DNA of 64,000 nt, from IMG/VR virus record IMGVR_UViG_3300023243_000009, positions 1-64,000 of that record, one strand, 5' to 3'. Under the pieces are notes generated by a model. It was given only the letters and a program-made list of their open reading frames with translations, made no database searches and had not been told where the DNA came from. Source of the stretch: a virus. Each line of letters begins with the position of its first letter. The first letter of the stretch is position 1. Position numbers and translations under genes: made by a program. Positions 42,602-52,015 of the stretch are shown in pieces.

Positions 42602-43036
42602 TTAAGAAGGAATGTTTGTTATTTGGTCTGTTATACTTTTTAATTCAGAATTTAATTTTTGAAATTCGTTAGTTTCTGAAGCTGATATGGTTTCGGAAAT
42701 TGAACCTGAGAGGGCCTGTATGTTTGCTTTTAATAAATCTTGGCGTAATAAAGTGATTTCGGCTTGTAATGCTTCTATTTCTTCATTGTTTTGATTGAAG
42801 TTAATATATTCCCCACTTTGTTCTACTAAGTATCTATGGGAATTGGTAGACCCTTCAGGTGAGATTTCATAGAATAATTCATTATATAAATTAAAAAATT
42901 CCGTAAGGGTAATTTGATTTTGAATATCTTCTTGGATAGTAGTTACCCCCAATTCTCTAAAGCTAGTGTTTATAGTTTTAGTGTATTGAGATTTACTAAA
43001 TACTTCTTTTTTTAAATCTATTTTAGATTCTACCAT
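42602..43036 (-). CDS. Baseplate-operon coiled-coil protein
   Basis: 144 residues; helical. Middle: ITLTEFFNLYNELFYEISPE, SHRYLVEQSGEYINF; the C-terminal ~60 residues form a predicted coiled coil (EIEALQAEITLLRQDLLKAN). Sits between the giant tail gene and the DNRLRE-like protein gene. Possibly a connector or chaperone for the giant tail protein. Confidence 0.7.
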   Translation of the reverse strand: MVESKIDLKKEVFSKSQYTKTINTSFRELGVTTIQEDIQNQITLTEFFNLYNELFYEISPEGSTNSHRYLVEQSGEYINFNQNNEEIEALQAEITLLRQDLLKANIQALSGSISETISASETNEFQKLNSELKSITDQITNIPS

Positions 43037-43038
43037 AA

Positions 43039-44187
43039 TTATCCATTAATAACTTTAAAGTAATATTTATCATCTTTTATAATAGTGCTACCTGAGATAG
43101 TAGTTTGTATTAAAATCTTATAATATCTTTCAGGTTCTAACCCATTCATATATATATCAAAGTAATTTCCTTCTTCATTGCATGATATTTTAGTAGAATT
43201 AGGATCGAAATCTATAATATATTCATTAGTATCCAAATCCTGCAGGGCGTATAAAGAGTCACTATTTAAAAACTTATTATTAGTATAAATAGAAGAGGTT
43301 TGATAGGCACGGGTAGGGTATTCTTCTCTAACATTTAATTTAAACCTATTAATGCTGTTAATATTAAAAGTTCCAGGATTGTTATTTACAGAAACGTGTA
43401 AATCGGGTGTTGTTATTTCTTTTAAACTCCCAGTTAAGAATGATTGGTCATCCCACTTAAGTTCTAATTGTGGTGGGTATATAGTATTGGTATCTACAGA
43501 ATAAAATTGCATAATAGGTTGAACACTATCGTTTTGATTAAATTCTATAACATCCTCCCATTTCACAATAAACCCATTGTTAGGAATAGAGGTATAACCT
43601 CCTATTGAATTCGAGCTTGAGTACCAAACCTTTACAATATCACTTACATCTACATCTAGATCTTTATTAGATCTTAAATCAAAGGTTTGAGATGGGTTTA
43701 ACAAAGTATTATTTGGGTCTGAGGATCCTGTGAACCAGGTTCCACCACCTAAATAACTTCCAGAGAAGGAAGAGGTTATATAACTACCAAATCCACTAGT
43801 AGGCCATAAATTACCATTTTCAAAATCCGAATACCTCCAACTTACACCATTAACCGTAAAGGGTGAGTCTAAATATGTTCCAGTACCATTATTCCATTCG
43901 CGTGCTACAGGATATACTTCTAGATTAGTGTTAGATATAATCCCTTGAGCTGTAGCTATATAAGTTTTTAATCTACTAGAGAAGTTAGTGTTTCCTATTT
44001 TATTATTAATAACGTCTTCAATTTCACTTTGACTAAATTTTATTAGGAATCTGAATACTTGGGGTAAAGATTTATAGTTTAAATTTAAATTTCCTATCTC
44101 TATAATAGGATCTATCCCAGCATTCATTGTAGGGTAAAATGAATATATAGATGCGTCTTGAATGGGGAATAATTTATATACTGCCAT
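43039..44187 (-). CDS. Baseplate-associated protein with DNRLRE-like beta domains
   Basis: 382 residues. Begins AVYKLFPIQDASIYSFYPTM with NAGIDPIIEIGN, the pattern of DNRLRE/carbohydrate-module-like beta domains (DA-x-I-x...N.G....L.vG). Contains VDVSDIVKVWYSSSN, also characteristic. C-terminal FNINSINRFKLNVREEYPTR region looks like a second beta domain. Placed directly after the gp6-like wedge gene (13 bases), so a wedge or fibre-attachment role is likely. Confidence 0.72.
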   Translation of the reverse strand: MAVYKLFPIQDASIYSFYPTMNAGIDPIIEIGNLNLNYKSLPQVFRFLIKFSQSEIEDVINNKIGNTNFSSRLKTYIATAQGIISNTNLEVYPVAREWNNGTGTYLDSPFTVNGVSWRYSDFENGNLWPTSGFGSYITSSFSGSYLGGGTWFTGSSDPNNTLLNPSQTFDLRSNKDLDVDVSDIVKVWYSSSNSIGGYTSIPNNGFIVKWEDVIEFNQNDSVQPIMQFYSVDTNTIYPPQLELKWDDQSFLTGSLKEITTPDLHVSVNNNPGTFNINSINRFKLNVREEYPTRAYQTSSIYTNNKFLNSDSLYALQDLDTNEYIIDFDPNSTKISCNEEGNYFDIYMNGLEPERYYKILIQTTISGSTIIKDDKYYFKVING

Positions 44188-44200
44188 TTTTATTTTTTTA

Positions 44201-46036
44201 TTATAATGTTATTACTCTACCTTTAATATCCTCATTTGGGAATTTAACTTCAAATATACTAGGGTCTAATGAAGGGTAAATTACTCCGTTTTGGGTTGCT
44301 CCTTCTATACTATATGCATATTGGGAATATCCTGATAAAGCACCAGTTTTATTATGGATTTGGATGTTTTTAACTGTTTGTACTCCCATAATATTGTCTA
44401 GTAAATTATATAAATCTCTTAATACTATAGGTTGGTTTATCTGCCACCTGTTTATATTAAAGTAATCTTGTAGGGAACTTATACATTTAGCTAAAACCTC
44501 ATTGTTGTTATAATTAGGTAAAGTTAGGATTTCAAATTCACACCCTATATTAAGTATAAAAGCATCTTTAATACTCAAAGAATCCCCTATCATTCTATAT
44601 TGATTTATATAAGTTTTTAGGTTATTCTTTAAGGTAGAGGAAGCGGTAATTAATTTTTTAAGAGAATCATAAGTTAAAACATATAAATCTAGTGTTGAAT
44701 TTGCTTCATTTGCTTTTGGTTTTTGAATAAATGCCTTAGAAATAACCCCGTATCTACCTGACATGCTAAGTGCTCTAACTAAATAGTCATCAGCGGTTAC
44801 ATTACGTAACTGGCTATTGAAGTTGGATATTGTATTTTGTCTTAATTCTTCTATATTATCCCCATCTTGCCCCCCGCTTGCGGCTAATTCGTTATTAGCT
44901 GCTAGTGAACTAAAAATATAATCTGCAGTAGTTGGGTTTAAATTAGTATTTAAAAATGTAATATTATTTGTATTTAAATTAGTTAAAGTATTTGAAGAAA
45001 CATTAGAAGTTACACCACCACCCACTAAGTACCTTACTGTTAAGGTAGTATTAGAAGGGGCAATACCATAAGTATTTGTAAAAATAAAGTTAGTTGGGCT
45101 ATATGCTGTGGTTAATTTATTTTTTTCAAATGGTAAACCTAAACCCACATTATTAGGATTAGGTAAAATTTCCTCATCATTATCTCCAGGCTTCCCAGCA
45201 CCAAATTGAAGTTGGAGGGTAGTAGGGGATAAAAAACGAGTCGCAAATCTACGTTGTACTTGCTTTGTTTGTAATATGTAAGGAGTATCTAAATTAGAGG
45301 AGTTATTAGGATTATTTACGTTAGTATTTTTAATACCGTCAAATATTAATTCCTGTCCTAAATAATCTACCTCATACCATTTATTATTTTCAGAATCAAA
45401 TACATCTATTATTTCAGCAATATTAGAGTTATTTATTTCTACCGTTGGAAATTCTTGATAATTCCCGAAGCTAATGTTAGTACTACTTATGTTACCGGAT
45501 GTTGCTTTTCGTGTTTTCTTTAATAGAAAATATGTAGGTTCACCAGAAGAAATTTGGGCAATTGATACTGTAGTAAGATCTAAGGAATTGGATACTGAGA
45601 AATCAATTGTGTCTTCTATAATGAAGCTAACCCCAGTTGTTGAAGTTACAGTAGTATTTTCATTTACATATAAGGCATAAGTATAATCGGGAACCATCTC
45701 ACTATTAATATTAATAGAAGGCAATAATTGGTAAAAATCAATATTTACTATTGCTAGACCTGTAACTTTAGGTCTATAACCAAACATATATGCAAGTTCA
45801 TATAAATTATTATCTTGACGAGCGTATTGTAAAAATGTTTCTTGTACTTGGTTATCCAAATAAAAAGATAAAACATCCCCTACATACGCCGCTTGTTCCA
45901 TAAACATAATACCGGGGGATGCCGGGGAAAAATCTGTATATGTGTTAGGGAAATAAGTTTGGGAAAAATTAATAAGTTGTGACCTATAGTCATTAAAATC
46001 CTTATTAATATAATTTATGTCTCTATTTATTGCCAT
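44201..46036 (-). CDS. 6: Baseplate wedge protein, T4 gp6-like (baseplate J family)
   Basis: 611 residues (gp6: 660). The N-terminal segment DFNDYRSQLINFSQTYFPNT with FSPASPGIMFMEQAAYVGDV, LSFYLDNQ is diagnostic of gp6/baseplate J. The central GGQDGDNIEELRQNTISNFN, LRNVTADDYLVRAL is the conserved J-like core. The C-terminus LRDLYNLLDNIMGVQTVKNI fits the wedge dimerisation region. gp6 forms the inner baseplate ring that reorganises at contraction. The gp25-like gene overlaps its start by one base, as in many contractile systems. Confidence 0.93.
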   Translation of the reverse strand: MAINRDINYINKDFNDYRSQLINFSQTYFPNTYTDFSPASPGIMFMEQAAYVGDVLSFYLDNQVQETFLQYARQDNNLYELAYMFGYRPKVTGLAIVNIDFYQLLPSININSEMVPDYTYALYVNENTTVTSTTGVSFIIEDTIDFSVSNSLDLTTVSIAQISSGEPTYFLLKKTRKATSGNISSTNISFGNYQEFPTVEINNSNIAEIIDVFDSENNKWYEVDYLGQELIFDGIKNTNVNNPNNSSNLDTPYILQTKQVQRRFATRFLSPTTLQLQFGAGKPGDNDEEILPNPNNVGLGLPFEKNKLTTAYSPTNFIFTNTYGIAPSNTTLTVRYLVGGGVTSNVSSNTLTNLNTNNITFLNTNLNPTTADYIFSSLAANNELAASGGQDGDNIEELRQNTISNFNSQLRNVTADDYLVRALSMSGRYGVISKAFIQKPKANEANSTLDLYVLTYDSLKKLITASSTLKNNLKTYINQYRMIGDSLSIKDAFILNIGCEFEILTLPNYNNNEVLAKCISSLQDYFNINRWQINQPIVLRDLYNLLDNIMGVQTVKNIQIHNKTGALSGYSQYAYSIEGATQNGVIYPSLDPSIFEVKFPNEDIKGRVITL

Positions 46037-46443
46037 TATGAAAAGCTTAATTGTAATTCATCATTAATTGTAGTATTGGGTATACTATAGTTAATAATAA
46101 CGTTAATACTATTATATGTTAAATTTTCTAACACTTCTATAGAATCTACAAGAATATTAGGAAAATTTTGATTAATTTTATCTTGAATGTCTTCCTTAAT
46201 AAATTCAAGATTCCCTTCGGTTATTTGAGTAAAAATATATTGTCTTAATCCGGCACCAAATGTAGGATTCCCGGGACGTTCTCCAGGATTTGTTAGAAAA
46301 TAATTTATTAGATTATTTTTAATCGCATCTTTAGTTAAAAAGTTAGAAGAAAAAGCAACCTCACCATTAAATGGAATATCTACTCCTAAAGCTTTTCTAG
46401 GATTTAAATCTTCGGGAAATATTTGCTTTGAACCAAATGCCAT
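46036..46443 (-). CDS. 25: Baseplate wedge protein, T4 gp25-like
   Basis: 135 residues (gp25: 132). Family signature NPGERPGNPTFGAGLRQYIF (about 80-99) preceded by the helix DAIKNNLINYFLT. gp25 bridges gp6 and the sheath-initiating parts of the baseplate. Stop overlaps the gp6-like start, so the two are co-translated. Confidence 0.95.
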   Translation of the reverse strand: MAFGSKQIFPEDLNPRKALGVDIPFNGEVAFSSNFLTKDAIKNNLINYFLTNPGERPGNPTFGAGLRQYIFTQITEGNLEFIKEDIQDKINQNFPNILVDSIEVLENLTYNSINVIINYSIPNTTINDELQLSFS

Positions 46444-46451
46444 TTTTTATT

Positions 46452-46844
46452 TTATTTTTTCATTAAATTCATTATTTGATCCATTGATACCTCTCCTTGT
46501 GGTAAACTACTATTTGGGTTTGAGGTATCCATGTTACTATTTATTTGTAATGGCATATTATTGGTTGTTGCTGATATAGTACCATTTGCTCCCGGAGTCA
46601 TTCCTCCTAATATATTTTGGATATTTTCTCTCATAGCCATTCTATTATCTTCGGACATAGAAGTTTGCATTATAGGGTTCATTTTACTTGGAGGGGCTAC
46701 ATCGGTTGTAGGAATTCCCATTCTGTTTTCATAAACAGTTTGTTTTGGAGAACGTATAGCTTCCATAAGAATATCTTTAATTTCTTCTTGGATTGCTTCT
46801 TTTACTGCCTCTTTTACGATAGTTTTCAATTGACTCAGTTTCAT
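46452..46844 (-). CDS. Small protein with charged amphipathic N-terminus
   Basis: 130 residues. N-terminal amphipathic helix (MKLSQLKTIVKEAVKEAIQE, then EIKDILMEAI) contains LxE/IxE-like sites, followed by a Pro/Met/Asn-rich unstructured tail (PPSKMNPIMQTS) and a short C-terminal helix. Resembles the leaders of putative internal proteins but is placed in the baseplate operon, so it may be a structural adaptor. Late promoter at 46859-46868. Confidence 0.6.
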   Translation of the reverse strand: MKLSQLKTIVKEAVKEAIQEEIKDILMEAIRSPKQTVYENRMGIPTTDVAPPSKMNPIMQTSMSEDNRMAMRENIQNILGGMTPGANGTISATTNNMPLQINSNMDTSNPNSSLPQGEVSMDQIMNLMKK

Positions 46845-46858
46845 ACGTATATGATTTA

Positions 46859-46868
46859 TTATAAATAT
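46859..46868 (-). promoter_or_regulatory. Late promoter ATATTTATAA
   Basis: ATATTTATAA on the minus strand, 14 bases before the ATG at 46844. Starts the gp25-gp6 baseplate transcription unit. Confidence 0.65.
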
Positions 46869-46872
46869 TAAA

Positions 46873-48261
46873 TTAGTTAGCTTTTAAATTATTACTTTGA
46901 ATGTAGAATATAAGTTCATCAATTAAAATTTGATCACTTGCACTAAAAGATGGTTCTCCTTTTAATAAAATAACTCCTTGTTTATCTTTAGCAATTGCAA
47001 ACCTACGCTTTAAAGTACCAACTTCATCTTTATCTTCTACAACACTAAAATAAAACCCGTTTAAATACGGTTTTGGGGTTTCTATATTATCTCTTTCATT
47101 TTCTTCTCTTAAGGCTATTAGTTCGGGGGAAAGTGATTCTAAATCTGCTTCTAGAGAACATTCCCCAATCATATTATCTATTTTTTTAAGATAAATTAAA
47201 ACTATTACTAAAGCCGCTACTAAAAATGCCAATGAAATTATAATCTGTTTATTTAATTTTTTATTATCTTCAGCAATTTTATCTAATTTATCCTTTATCC
47301 TATCAAAAGCCCCTATTATTGAATAAGGTAAACCAACTCCTGGGGGTACTGCTAAAGGGAAAGCTAGGGATTGAATTTGATTTATAATGCCTTTTAGTAT
47401 AAATGAAATATTTAATACTGCTACCGCTAACGCACTATTTACTACTATAGTAGAGTATATTTGATTTAATTGTCTTACAATTCTATTTCTTTTTCTAATG
47501 GCATCCTTTAAGGAATCAGGTGAAGGACAACTTATACCTTTAGTTATATCTTGGGTTTTTACTACCCCGAATATTATAAATATTTGAATTGCTAGGGGTA
47601 TTAATCTTAATTTAATAACATTTGTAAGTTTACTTATAGCTTGACGTCGTAATATAATAATATTATCAACAGCTCCTAAGGATATTTTAGTAAGTTCATT
47701 TATTCCAGCATCTAAAGCAATTTGAACCTTTTTATCTTCATCCTCTGAGAGTTTATTTATATTAATTAAGCCAAAGGTAGGTAAATCTGTTTTAATATTA
47801 TTACCTCTATTAATTAAAATTTGTTGTGAGGGGGCAAAATTTTCTTTAGTATAAAAAAATTGTGTTTTTAATACTGATTTTTCGCTATTTTGTTCTTGAT
47901 TTCCTACTATTGCAACTTCTATTATAGTTTTATATTTTCCTTGAAAATCTGTTATTGGTGGTGTACCAATAATATTACACAATATTGGAACTATTTTTAC
48001 ACCCTCTAGAGGTTCACCTATACTTTGATCAAATATTCTACCGGAGATTTCATACTGTTTAATTCTAGGAGTGTTTTCTTTTATAAATTGTTTTCTTCTT
48101 TCTTTATCTCGAAGAAATAATTCTAATTCTACATCACTAACATCTAATAGACGTAGTCCAGATTCAGTATTAAGATATGATGTAGCCAAATCAATTAAAC
48201 CTTTTTTTGAAGATTTTAATGCTTTACCAGCTTTGGTTTCTTTCTTTTCTTCTTCAGCCAT
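46873..48261 (-). CDS. Baseplate-region protein with carboxypeptidase-regulatory-like domain and three hydrophobic helices
   Basis: 462 residues. Residues ~70-120 (YEISGRIFDQSIGEPLEGVK, ITDFQGKYKT) look like a beta-sandwich of the carboxypeptidase-regulatory-like type. Three hydrophobic segments follow: about 217-234, 269-290 and 339-358 (IISLAFLVAALVIVLIYLKK). The C-terminus (GFYFSVVEDKDEVGTLKRRF) is beta-rich. Membrane-spanning helices in a baseplate-hub operon suggest a component that is buried in the tail and inserts in the cell envelope on contraction, analogous to tape-measure behaviour. Function is inference. Located between gp25-like and gp5-like genes. Confidence 0.7.
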   Translation of the reverse strand: MAEEEKKETKAGKALKSSKKGLIDLATSYLNTESGLRLLDVSDVELELFLRDKERRKQFIKENTPRIKQYEISGRIFDQSIGEPLEGVKIVPILCNIIGTPPITDFQGKYKTIIEVAIVGNQEQNSEKSVLKTQFFYTKENFAPSQQILINRGNNIKTDLPTFGLININKLSEDEDKKVQIALDAGINELTKISLGAVDNIIILRRQAISKLTNVIKLRLIPLAIQIFIIFGVVKTQDITKGISCPSPDSLKDAIRKRNRIVRQLNQIYSTIVVNSALAVAVLNISFILKGIINQIQSLAFPLAVPPGVGLPYSIIGAFDRIKDKLDKIAEDNKKLNKQIIISLAFLVAALVIVLIYLKKIDNMIGECSLEADLESLSPELIALREENERDNIETPKPYLNGFYFSVVEDKDEVGTLKRRFAIAKDKQGVILLKGEPSFSASDQILIDELIFYIQSNNLKAN

Positions 48262-48264
48262 AAT

Positions 48265-49512
48265 TTATATAGTTTTAGTTGTTTTTGATAGAAAAGAATC
48301 TACATTTTTTAATATTTTTTCTATAGTAATTTGTGTAGAAGAAGCGGCTAAAGCCGCAGGACCTAGAGTTGGTTCTAATGTTAATGCTCTACACAATATA
48401 CTTAGGGAATTTAAGAGGAATTCAAATTCTTTTACAAAATTATCCCCCAATATTAGGGATTGATTAGCTTTCGTATCTCCTAATTTAACTAAATTTGCTT
48501 GGATATTAATATTTCCTTTTTTAGAATATAACCCAATATCCTCAATAGATGAAAGTGAAATCGACTTTTTAGAGTTTAATATAAGATGGTCACTATTAGT
48601 ATTAAACACTAACCTCCCAGAATTTAATATAACTTGATTTTTTTTATATTGTCCTATAATTTCAGGTGATGTTGATGAAATAGCAGGGAATGAATTAATA
48701 TCGGTGTTTAATGGTATATTTTGTGTAGAAGTTAAATATATAGACCCTAAATCTTTATTTATATTTTCTGTAAGTGGGATCCATCCTTCTTCGGATGAAT
48801 CAAGAGGTTGACCATTGCGAATTATAGTAATAGGATCTCCATCTTTACTACTACCTCCTGACCAGTTGTTTTTAATACTTCCTTGGGTTTTAGCGGTACT
48901 ACCTAAACGTATAGAAGTTCCAAATCTTCCTTCAAATATGTTATCACCCGCAAAGGGTAATAAAGGGTGAATATCAGATTTTTCTACAAAACTCCCCCCA
49001 ATTTTGGGTGAGTTAAGATTTATTTCAGTTGAATTGTCTGTTACTCTACGTACCGAGCCTTGTTCTATGGATTCGTAGTCTTTTTGTTGTGACTCAGGAG
49101 TTAGAGTTGCATGAATAACATTAGGGTATGCATTATGGTGGGGATGATTCCATAAATTTAAAGGGTTCAGATAATAATACGAAGTTGTGTTGCTTACTTG
49201 ATCTATATTTCTATCTGAGAGTTCGAATATTAAGACTATTTCGTTTATTAGGGGGTAATTTTTTAAATATGGGATTAAGGGGGTAGCAGAAGTAGTAGTA
49301 ATATCACCCCCCGCATTTATGTCAATGGATTCAAATTCAATTGTACCGATACCATTCCATTCTCCATACTTTTTAAAATTAGGGTGAGTATTATCTAATA
49401 TAATATCTTTAACTCTATAGGATTGAATTTTATTTTCAGTAGAGGAAAATATATTATTTGAAGAAGATTCGTTTTTTGTTGTAAAATTAGCAAGCCCAAA
49501 TTTAATCGCCAT
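48265..49512 (-). CDS. Baseplate spike/hub protein, gp5-like candidate
   Basis: 415 residues. IQSYRVKDIILDNTHPNFKK, GEWNGIGTIEFESID resembles the OB-fold N-terminus of gp5/VgrG-like spike proteins. FEGRFGTSIRLGSTAK and DGDPITIIRNGQ are a conserved pair in T4-like gp5 homologues. Repeating LILNSKKSISLSS, IGLYSKKGNINIQANLVKLG suggests the start of a beta-helix. No lysozyme domain (gp5 in T4 has one). Likely membrane-piercing spike or hub. The N-terminal end overlaps the next gene by 11 bases. Confidence 0.75.
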   Translation of the reverse strand: MAIKFGLANFTTKNESSSNNIFSSTENKIQSYRVKDIILDNTHPNFKKYGEWNGIGTIEFESIDINAGGDITTTSATPLIPYLKNYPLINEIVLIFELSDRNIDQVSNTTSYYYLNPLNLWNHPHHNAYPNVIHATLTPESQQKDYESIEQGSVRRVTDNSTEINLNSPKIGGSFVEKSDIHPLLPFAGDNIFEGRFGTSIRLGSTAKTQGSIKNNWSGGSSKDGDPITIIRNGQPLDSSEEGWIPLTENINKDLGSIYLTSTQNIPLNTDINSFPAISSTSPEIIGQYKKNQVILNSGRLVFNTNSDHLILNSKKSISLSSIEDIGLYSKKGNINIQANLVKLGDTKANQSLILGDNFVKEFEFLLNSLSILCRALTLEPTLGPAALAASSTQITIEKILKNVDSFLSKTTKTI

Positions 49513-49852
49513 CTTTTTCTTTAAAATTTTTATTTAAATTTTCTAATTCTGCCATTAATTCCGCCTTTTCATCCTCCGTAATACCATCGCTACTATCGCT
49601 TGTAGTATTATTTAATACACGCTGTATTATAGTTGCCATTTTAATTAATTGTTCATCGTTTTTTATGCCAATTTCCATATATTCTTTAATGAGTGGAACA
49701 AGTAACATAGCATCACCTATATCTTTAATAAGAGGCTTCAATTCCGAAATTAATCCCGATATTTGTTTTTCTTTGGATTTTTGATTATCATATATTTCCC
49801 CCAAAATGTCGGAGAATTTCTTTTTTTTAAATACAACTTTATCTAATGACAT
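49502..49852 (-). CDS. Small helical protein at start of baseplate operon
   Basis: 116 residues. Helical, with charged stretches (MSLDKVVFKKKKFSDILGEI, QISGLISELKPLIKDIGDAM) and a C-terminal coiled-coil tail. No domain recognised. Overlaps the spike candidate gene by 11 bases; late promoter at 49865-49874. Could be an assembly chaperone for the hub. Confidence 0.65.
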   Translation of the reverse strand: MSLDKVVFKKKKFSDILGEIYDNQKSKEKQISGLISELKPLIKDIGDAMLLVPLIKEYMEIGIKNDEQLIKMATIIQRVLNNTTSDSSDGITEDEKAELMAELENLNKNFKEKDGD

Positions 49853-49864
49853 AATGTAATTTTA

Positions 49865-49874
49865 TTATAAATAT
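49865..49874 (-). promoter_or_regulatory. Late promoter ATATTTATAA
   Basis: ATATTTATAA on the minus strand 12 bases before the ATG at 49852, inside the 31-base gap after the sigma factor stop. Separates the sigma factor gene (upstream operon) from the baseplate genes. Confidence 0.68.
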
Positions 49875-49883
49875 AAAGGATAA

Positions 49884-50597
49884 TTAAAATTTAGTATAAC
49901 CGTTATCTAAATAAAAAGCATATTGAGATTTAAATATGGTATGGAGTTGATTTGATATTTTTGTAATTTTTGGTGTTTTGACATCTATTATTTCTCTTAT
50001 ATAGATATAAAGTGCTTTTTTATTAAATATTTTAATTTCTTCTCTTCTTCTAAATAACTCTAATATTGCATCTGCTACCTGGGCATCATTCTTTTTGGGG
50101 AAGAATTTAAATAAATTTTCTTCAACATGGGTTACATATAAATCCATATATTTGTCTAAATCACTTTTAGCTTCTTCATCTCCTATATTGTATATATAAT
50201 TTGAATCTTCATTAGTTAAAACAGTAAGATCTACTTTGTTTATTTTTTTAGTATAATTCTTAGTATTATACAATATAAGCCATCTTTTTACTATAGTACC
50301 AAAATAAGAATATGCTTTTGAACCTCGAGAGACATCAAACATGTGAATTTTAGATAAGAGAAAAGTAATTATCTCATGTTGTAAATGTTCTAAATTCTCA
50401 ACTTCAGTATGGTAGAATTTAAAGGTATGGATTATATTTTGAGTAAGTTTAAAAAATGCGTAGTGAATATATTCTCCATATATTTTACTTCGATATTCGA
50501 AGTCAGTTGACAGGTTATATAGTACAATATAATCTTCTGTTTCTTGTGTAAAATAATTTTTACTTTTTGGTTTTCTTTTTTTTGGAACAGTTTCCAT
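49884..50597 (-). CDS. 55: Late-transcription sigma factor, T4 gp55-like
   Basis: 237 residues (gp55: 185). The family signature is clear: SKNYFTQETEDYIVLYN, FFKLTQNIIHTFKFYHTEVE, LQHEIITFLLSKIHMFDVSR, GSKAYSYFGTIVKRWLI, which correspond to a reduced sigma-70 region 2 that recognises a -10-like TATAAATA box. It would direct host RNA polymerase to the ATATTTATAA motifs found upstream of structural genes in this window. The gene itself is in the operon that begins at the early promoter at 54253-54315, as expected for a regulator made before late genes. Confidence 0.92.
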   Translation of the reverse strand: METVPKKRKPKSKNYFTQETEDYIVLYNLSTDFEYRSKIYGEYIHYAFFKLTQNIIHTFKFYHTEVENLEHLQHEIITFLLSKIHMFDVSRGSKAYSYFGTIVKRWLILYNTKNYTKKINKVDLTVLTNEDSNYIYNIGDEEAKSDLDKYMDLYVTHVEENLFKFFPKKNDAQVADAILELFRRREEIKIFNKKALYIYIREIIDVKTPKITKISNQLHTIFKSQYAFYLDNGYTKF

Positions 50598-50603
50598 AAT
50601 TTT

Positions 50604-50876
50604 TTATTTGATTATAAGTTGAGAAAGTTGATTGTGGAGTATTTTAATCTCATTAAAAAACCACCCAATTTCATCATCACCTCTAAATGTTTCCTTAGCA
50701 TCAATCTCTAATAATCTTGCTTCCGTATATTCTAATTGGGTTTTGAGGTTTTCCAAAAAATTAGATTGGGATATCATTATGTCTTCTGCTTTTTCTAGTT
50801 TACGTAAAAGGTTAAAGGTCGTATATCCTAAGATTACGACCAATATTCCTAATGTACTTAATATTATGTATATCAT
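50604..50876 (-). CDS. Single-span membrane protein with coiled coil
   Basis: 90 residues. N-terminal transmembrane helix (about 2-24, IYIILSTLGILVVILGYTTF) followed by a coiled coil (LRKLEKAEDIMISQSNFLEN) and an acidic end (FRGDDEIGWFFNEIKILHNQ). Architecture resembles the plus-strand product at 54481-54873. No signal peptide cleavage expected. Overlaps the HD gene by 4 bases. Confidence 0.7.
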   Translation of the reverse strand: MIYIILSTLGILVVILGYTTFNLLRKLEKAEDIMISQSNFLENLKTQLEYTEARLLEIDAKETFRGDDEIGWFFNEIKILHNQLSQLIIK

Positions 50877-51652
50877 AAACTGTCTAACATGCTTTTTAAC
50901 CCCGAACTTGATTTAGTGCTAAGAGCTTTTGATTTGATATTGGGTTTTGTATCCAATATAAAATTCTTCTTTGGCGACCCCACACTATCTTTAACATCTC
51001 CCCGTAACTTTGGCAACCACTCGATTTCAAATTCAATTCTTGCGGCCATTAAATCGGCTTGATGCAAAATAAAGGGTAGAGATGTACGAGGTTTTTGCTC
51101 TACCATATAACCCATTAAATATTTCTTATTAGCATCATCGTATAAACCATCATGGGTCTGGATTGCTACCATCTCATTGAATGAATATGGAATCCCGTGG
51201 GATTGAAGTAAAAATAACCCTCTATCAGGAACTGAGGCAAAATCTATTTTGGTATTAAACATGTAATCTTCACCCAATTTATCTCTTCTCCACTGATCTG
51301 TCTGAGGTATATATGAATCATGTTTTTCATCACCCATTTTACCTAAATCATGATTCAGGGCGGAAAATACCAATTCTTCAACGGTGAAAGTAGACATATC
51401 AGCACCCTCACTGTCCCATAATCTTGCTTGCTTTAAAGCACAACGTATAACACGATTAACATGATCTACATACCCACCAGGAAATGCATTATGGTATTCC
51501 TTCTTATGGGCTGCGGGCATTAATATGATGCGATCCTGAAATTTATTGTAAAATTCATGTAATTTTTCTTTACGTGGGGAACTAACATAGGTATCAATAT
51601 ATTTTTTTAAAGTATCCCAGTTTAATTGTATTTGCTCTGCTGTTAAGGTCAT
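50873..51652 (-). CDS. HD-domain phosphohydrolase
   Basis: 259 residues. Metal-binding HD motif: GGYVDHVNRVI (His64), NHDLGKMGDEKHD (His101, Asp102) and LPFILHQADLMAARIEFE (later Asp). Such enzymes hydrolyse nucleotides or nucleotide signals; the substrate is not readable. An HD protein of this form is widespread in T4-like phages. Overlaps the small genes on both sides by 4 bases, showing tight translational coupling. Confidence 0.85.
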   Translation of the reverse strand: MTLTAEQIQLNWDTLKKYIDTYVSSPRKEKLHEFYNKFQDRIILMPAAHKKEYHNAFPGGYVDHVNRVIRCALKQARLWDSEGADMSTFTVEELVFSALNHDLGKMGDEKHDSYIPQTDQWRRDKLGEDYMFNTKIDFASVPDRGLFLLQSHGIPYSFNEMVAIQTHDGLYDDANKKYLMGYMVEQKPRTSLPFILHQADLMAARIEFEIEWLPKLRGDVKDSVGSPKKNFILDTKPNIKSKALSTKSSSGLKSMLDSL

Positions 51653-51774
51653 AACCTATTTTTTCGTTTATTTTTTATTATAATTAACTTAATTAGTCGT
51701 ACTAAAATTCTAACCAATTCCCCTGTAGGGTTGTGGGCTATATATCTAGTTCTAGATTTTTCGGGGAAAATCAT
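51649..51774 (-). CDS. 41-residue basic protein
   Basis: Reads MIFPEKSRTRYIAHNPTGEL, then VRILVRLIKLIIIKNKRK and a short tail. The C-terminal part is a short hydrophobic helix flanked by Lys/Arg. ATGA overlap with the HD gene downstream and one-base contact with the gene upstream support expression. Confidence 0.55.
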   Translation of the reverse strand: MIFPEKSRTRYIAHNPTGELVRILVRLIKLIIIKNKRKNRL

Positions 51775-51971
51775 TAAAACCTATTTATTTCATTTGGGGA
51801 TATAGGTTCGTTTTCCACTTTGTCTCTTAATTCTTCTACTATATCCAAAGCCTTATTAATACTTAACTTATATACTTCTATTGGCTCTTGGGTGTTTACT
51901 ATTCTTTGTAGATTTATTAAAGTTGATTCCAAATTATCCAACTTCTTATTTATTAAATTTCTATTTCTCAT
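51774..51971 (-). CDS. Small coiled-coil protein
   Basis: 65 residues, heptad-rich (KKLDNLESTLINLQRIVNTQ, INKALDIVEELRDKVENE). No family recognised. It lies in the HD/sigma operon; function unknown. Confidence 0.6.
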   Translation of the reverse strand: MRNRNLINKKLDNLESTLINLQRIVNTQEPIEVYKLSINKALDIVEELRDKVENEPISPNEINRF

Positions 51972-52015
51972 TTTTTCTTCTTTTTTTATTTCTCATTATT
52001 ACCTTTTTAAAACAT

